In this document: positions 60,418 to 64,000 of the stretch, one piece after another | Numbering within the stretch: the stretch's first letter is position 1 | How the letters are laid out: each line of letters starts with the position of its first letter | Assembly (NCBI GenBank): GCA_036513895.1 | Contig: DATBYF010000043.1 | Location: 19,649 to 83,648, forward strand | Origin: Palsa-147 sp036513895 | Lineage (GTDB): Bacteria; Acidobacteriota; Terriglobia; Acidiferrales; UBA7541 | DNA: 64,000 nucleotides | Direction: 5' to 3' | Program-made: the position numbers and the translations under genes | The notes under the pieces: generated by a model | The model's input: only the letters and a program-made list of their open reading frames with translations | Databases searched by the model: none | What the model was told of the DNA's origin: nothing

Positions 60418-62910
60418 GTGCCTGACTCCCGCCCAATTTCTGGCGAGACCATTTCCCACTATCGCGTCCTCGAAATGCTTGGTGGCGGCGGTATGGGTGT
60501 GGTTTACAAAGCCGAAGACACGCGACTCCGCCGGCCCGTCGCCCTAAAATTCCTTCCCGACGATCTCGCCCACGACGAACACGCTCTCGAGCGCTTCCGG
60601 CGTGAAGCCGAAGCCGCCTCCGCACTCAATCATCCGAACATTTGCACGATTTACGATATCGGCGAAGACAAAGGCCGCGCCTTCATCGCCATGGAATTTC
60701 TCGAAGGCAAAACTCTGAAGCATCTGATTGACGGCCAGCCGCTAGAAATTGATACACTCCTCGATCTCGCTACAGAAATCACTGAAGCTCTCGAAGCCGC
60801 CCACTCAAAAGGCATCATCCATCGCGACATCAAGCCCGCAAATATTTTCGTCACCGAGCGCGGCCACGCCAAGGTTCTCGATTTCGGCCTAGCGAAACAA
60901 TTGCCGCGCCCCTCCGACTCCGCGAATGTCTCGACGCGAGGCGACGACCCCACTCTTGCCGCAAAGGAATTGACCAAACCCGGGACCGCTCTCGGCACAC
61001 TCTCCTACATGTCCCCCGAGCAAGCGCTCGGCAAAGATCTCGATTCGCGCACCGATCTTTTTTCTTTCGGCGTGGTCCTCTTCGAAATGGCCACAGGCAA
61101 GCAGCCTTTCCGCGGCGATACCAACGCCGCCCTCCTCGATTCAATTTTGCACAAAGTGCCCGTTGCGCCCGTACGCCTCAATCACGACGTCCCCGCCAAG
61201 CTTGAGGAAGTCATCAACAAAGCTCTCGAAAAAGATCCGCGCCTCCGCTACCAGCACGCCGCGGACATGCGCTCCGATCTCCAGCGCTTGAAACGCGACA
61301 CCGTCGCCATGAGCATCTCCGCGGCAACACACGCTGCCGCACCCGACGTGCCGCGCGACATTTACCCGGCCAGCGACTCCCCAAGATCCTCGAGCGCCAG
61401 TTCCGTAGCGATCACCGCGCGTAAAAACTGGCTTCTTTCCGCCGCCGCAGCAACCGGTGCGCTCATCATCGTCGCCGCCATCGCCTTCGCCGCCTTCTAT
61501 TTCCTTCGCAATCGCGACACTGCTATCGATTCGCTCGCGATCATGCCCTTCGAAAACGCCAGCAACAATAAAGACACCGAATACCTCAGCGACGGCCTCA
61601 CCGAAAGCCTGATCAACAGCGCCTCCAATCTCCCTCATCTCAAAGTCATCGCGCATAGCTCCGTCTTCCGCTACAAAGGCCGCCCGTTCGATCCGCAAAC
61701 TGTCAGCCGCGAACTCTCGGCCCGCGCCATTCTCACTGGACGTGTCCTCGAGCGCGGCGACACCCTCTTCGTCAGCGCAGAGCTAATGGACTCCAAAAAC
61801 GATCGCCACATCTGGGGCGAGCAATACAACGAGAAAACTTCCGATCTCCTAGCCATCCAGGAAAATATTTCCAATGAAATTATGTCGAACTTGCGCTCGC
61901 ATTTGGGGGGAGATGAGGAGAAGCGTCTCTCGCAGCACTACACCGACAACAACGAAGCCTATCAGCTCTATCTAAAAGGCCGTTACAACACAGAACAGTT
62001 CACGCAAGAGGGCGTGAACAAGGGCATCGAATATTTCCAGCAAGCCCTGGCCAAGGATCCCAATTACGCCCTCGTCTACGCGGGAATCGCCGAAGCCTAC
62101 TTCGAGGCGTCCAGTCAATTCCTTCCGCCAACCGAAGCGATGCCTAATTTAGAATCCGCCGCATCAAAAGCCCTCAGTCTCGATGATTCTCTGGCCGAAG
62201 CCCACACGCTGGTGGGAATGGTCGGCGCTGTCTACGATCACGACTATCCCGCTGCCGAGCAGGAATTCAAACGCGGCGTCGAACTCAGTCCGGGCTCGCC
62301 TTTCGTCCACCAGTGGTACGCCTATTATCTGACCGGCATGGGCCGCAACGACGAAGCTCTCGCAGAGCTAAAACGCGCCAAGGAACTCGATCCGCTCTCC
62401 GACACAGTGGACATCGTCTACGGATTGAACTACGTCTTCTCGGATCAATTCGATCGCGCCATCGAGCACTCCCGCAAAATGATCCAAGCCGACCCGAATT
62501 TCTGGTTCGGACATTTCTTTCTCGGCTGGGCGCTCGCCCGCGAAGGCAAATATGACGACGCCATCAAATCGCTGAACGAAGCCATCCGCCTGGGCGCCAG
62601 CCCCTACGCGCAAGGCTACCTCGGATACGCCTATGCCCTCTCGGGCCAAACAGCAAAGGCTCACGAAGTCGTCGAGCAAATGGAGCAAAGCTCGAAGCTA
62701 ACCTACGTCCCGCTCTACCAGATCGCCATCGTCTATGTAGGCCTCGGCGAAAAAGACCAAGCCGCCAAGGACAAGGCCCTCGAACTCCTCCAAAAATCCT
62801 TCGACAATCGCGAAGAAATCATGACCTTCCTAAAAGTAGACTCGACCTGGTTGCCCCTCCGGCCTGACCCGCGCTTCCAATCCATCCTTCGCCGCGCCGG
62901 CCTCCAATAA
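60418..62910 (+). CDS. Ser/Thr protein kinase with FlgO-like and TPR domains
   Basis: 830 residues, GTG start. Kinase domain (~15-300): GGGGMGVVYKAED, Lys44 in VALKFL, HRDIKPAN with Asp137, DFG at 155-157 in VLDFGLAK, APE-like SPEQ. One membrane segment (~345-370, LLSAAAATGALIIVAAIAFAA in part). The extracytoplasmic half has a FlgO-like domain (LAIMPFENASNN, YLSDGLTESLIN, RAILTGRVL) and TPRs (~540-810). It shares the FlgO-like module with the CadC-like regulator at 6862. Signal and substrates unknown. Confidence 0.92.
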   Translation: MPDSRPISGETISHYRVLEMLGGGGMGVVYKAEDTRLRRPVALKFLPDDLAHDEHALERFRREAEAASALNHPNICTIYDIGEDKGRAFIAMEFLEGKTLKHLIDGQPLEIDTLLDLATEITEALEAAHSKGIIHRDIKPANIFVTERGHAKVLDFGLAKQLPRPSDSANVSTRGDDPTLAAKELTKPGTALGTLSYMSPEQALGKDLDSRTDLFSFGVVLFEMATGKQPFRGDTNAALLDSILHKVPVAPVRLNHDVPAKLEEVINKALEKDPRLRYQHAADMRSDLQRLKRDTVAMSISAATHAAAPDVPRDIYPASDSPRSSSASSVAITARKNWLLSAAAATGALIIVAAIAFAAFYFLRNRDTAIDSLAIMPFENASNNKDTEYLSDGLTESLINSASNLPHLKVIAHSSVFRYKGRPFDPQTVSRELSARAILTGRVLERGDTLFVSAELMDSKNDRHIWGEQYNEKTSDLLAIQENISNEIMSNLRSHLGGDEEKRLSQHYTDNNEAYQLYLKGRYNTEQFTQEGVNKGIEYFQQALAKDPNYALVYAGIAEAYFEASSQFLPPTEAMPNLESAASKALSLDDSLAEAHTLVGMVGAVYDHDYPAAEQEFKRGVELSPGSPFVHQWYAYYLTGMGRNDEALAELKRAKELDPLSDTVDIVYGLNYVFSDQFDRAIEHSRKMIQADPNFWFGHFFLGWALAREGKYDDAIKSLNEAIRLGASPYAQGYLGYAYALSGQTAKAHEVVEQMEQSSKLTYVPLYQIAIVYVGLGEKDQAAKDKALELLQKSFDNREEIMTFLKVDSTWLPLRPDPRFQSILRRAGLQ

Positions 62911-63198
62911 TTCCTGATCAGCTCTCAAGTTCCCGGGAATCGATCGCTTGCGTGTTCCCGGTTCCACCCGACGTTGGCCCATTTCGAGAAATGTTTTTCC
63001 TGCCGATTCGAATCTTCACTCGTAGGTACAGGACCCCTTCCAAATCGCCTTTAAAAGCGCCGCTCCGAACCCTTTAATATTCAGCAGTTTACACAAGGCG
63101 CGACAAGCGACCAGTTCTACGGAGTTCCCTGTAGGTCCTCTCGCTGCCGCTTTTTCTTCACAAATCTGGCAAGAAACTTGCCTCTCATTCAAATCACT

Positions 63199-63570
63199 AT
63201 GACTGACACGTCCCTATCCACGAGTTGTGTTTTTCGGTGCGGCGCGCCGGTGCCCCCGGAGCTTGCTACCGAACGAATGTGCGTCTTGCATTTCACCCTG
63301 TGTGTCGAGCGCAGTTGCGCCGAGATGCGTCGCGAGACTGCCTCTGGCAAACTTACTTCCACGCGCCAAGCTCATATCACACGCGGCTTAGGGGGCTATG
63401 CCGCGACGTTAGCGAGCGTCGGAACCGGCACGCAGCGTTTGTCGGACGAACTGAAGAGGCGCATCTTGAGCACCTTCCTGACCGTGATGGTCATGCGCGA
63501 GAGTCTCTACCGAAGCGCCGAATCCGAGATTGCGAAGTACTCCGCCCGGCAGCTTAGCCGCACGGCCTAA
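63199..63570 (+). CDS. Small conserved Cys/His-containing hypothetical protein (123 aa)
   Basis: The ATG at 63199 begins MTDTSLSTSCVFRCGAPVPP. Four Cys (CVFRC, MCVLHF, CVERSC) form a possible zinc site, followed by CAEMRRETASGK and a helical RLSDELKRRILSTFLTVMVMRESL segment. It matches a small family I remember from acidobacterial genomes, of unknown function. Upstream 62911-63198 has no gene. Confidence 0.68.
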   Translation: MTDTSLSTSCVFRCGAPVPPELATERMCVLHFTLCVERSCAEMRRETASGKLTSTRQAHITRGLGGYAATLASVGTGTQRLSDELKRRILSTFLTVMVMRESLYRSAESEIAKYSARQLSRTA

Positions 63571-63755
63571 CGCCGCTCGCACTCTAGCTCTCACGCGCGG
63601 AACCGATCTCCCGCGTCCGTGTTTTTACTCCATTTCCGTTCATTCTAAATAAGCCAAACTTTAAGTCGACCTTGCGCGATCATTCGTGTCGCTATGCCTA
63701 CCAAAACTAAATCGGCCGCGCGCGATAATTTGTACTTCGACGCCTAACAAACGAG

Positions 63756-63792
63756 AACGGGGCCGGCGCTGATGTAAGCCGCCGGCCCCGTT
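63756..63792 (-). terminator. Terminator-type hairpin downstream of pilin-like gene
   Basis: A perfect 12-bp stem ACGGGGCCGGCG/CGCCGGCCCCGT with an 11-nt loop, 48 nt past the pilin stop. The T-tract is poor (TCTCGTTTG), so it may rely partly on other factors. Confidence 0.6.
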
Positions 63793-63838
63793 TCTCGATT
63801 TCGTTCGGTGCCGAGAATCCGGCGCCGACCGCGTTAGT

Positions 63839-64000
63839 TTATTGCAAAGGCGCGGACGTTGCTGAAGCCGCACCAGTCGCGTTGAAGCGGATCACACCGG
63901 TCTGGTCGGTGTAGAAGTAGCGTTGACCAGTCGTGCCCGGCGTAACTGGCTGTGCAGTGATGGAGTACAGGTTCCAGCCAGCGCAACCGCCCGAAGGAGC
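63839..64000 (-). CDS. Type IV pilin-like protein, C-terminal fragment (5' end outside the window)
   Basis: The last 53 residues before a TAA at 63839-63841: APSGGCAGWNLYSITAQPVT, GQRYFYTDQTGVIRFNATG, ending SAPLQ. The YFY.DQTGVIR.N end is like pilin-type major-subunit C-termini in Acidobacteriota. The N-terminal helix is off the window, so the call is tentative. Confidence 0.6.
   Translation of the reverse strand, partial: APSGGCAGWNLYSITAQPVTPGTTGQRYFYTDQTGVIRFNATGAASATSAPLQ

Overview
The window looks like a chromosomal segment of an Acidobacteriota bacterium, probably class Terriglobia. This rests on family content rather than a marker gene: a TonB-dependent receptor with an N-terminal carboxypeptidase-regulatory-like domain, a Ser/Thr kinase fused to FlgO-like and TPR modules, a CadC-like winged-helix regulator, a sedolisin (S53) protease, Tat-exported sugar isomerase and oxidoreductase genes, paired DUF507 genes, and a CHAT-TPR exported protein. 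No rRNA is present. There are two intact tRNA genes (Val-TAC, Asp-GTC).

Layout. 1-12 kb is core-like: an M48 metalloprotease, two DUF507 genes with a clear terminator, a secreted beta-propeller protein bracketed by a decayed and an intact tRNA-Val, a secreted PHB-depolymerase-type esterase, a shortened CadC-like regulator and a large TonB receptor. 12.1-21.6 kb is an integrative element in the 3' end of tRNA-Asp, bounded by 46-bp direct repeats. It carries an integrase with an in-frame stop, a small basic protein, an AlpA-type regulator, a CHC2 zinc-finger protein, a DUF3631 ATPase, a Cys-rich/HTH gene pair and a HEPN-domain protein as likely defence cargo. No virion genes are seen, so it resembles a satellite or plasmid-like island. 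21.6-27.2 kb is a second accessory block: two related modules of RHS fragment or RHS C-terminal domain followed by a small multi-TM protein, interspersed with REP-like hairpins and a RAYT transposase fragment, and ending at a decayed third copy of the tRNA-Asp 3' end.

27.3-33 kb holds signalling genes: an NtrC-type sigma-54 regulator convergent with a coupled hybrid histidine kinase and receiver pair. 33-45 kb encodes cell-envelope proteins: an exported TPR-CHAT protein, an OmpA-family outer-membrane protein, a Big_5/DUF3494 lipoprotein and a Gly-rich-linker lipoprotein. 45.3-49.1 kb has dispersed hairpin repeats and several small membrane proteins. 49.1-52.5 kb is a three-gene Tat-exported sugar isomerase/oxidoreductase cluster.

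52.7-58 kb groups a double-domain SagB/ThcOx dehydrogenase, a DUF1003 protein, a 76-residue Lys-rich peptide, a haem-oxygenase-like di-iron protein and an S53 protease. Together they look like a candidate peptide-modification (RiPP-like) locus. The window ends with a GNAT acetyltransferase, the kinase-TPR protein, a conserved Cys/His small protein and the 3' end of a pilin-like gene.

Dispersed structured repeats are a notable theme: a three-box CGATTAGAAAT element (3 copies), a 32-bp hairpin with compensatory changes (2 copies), a 34-bp element (2 copies) and a REP-like family (2 full copies plus fragments). All functional statements are inferred from sequence reading alone; no searches were run.
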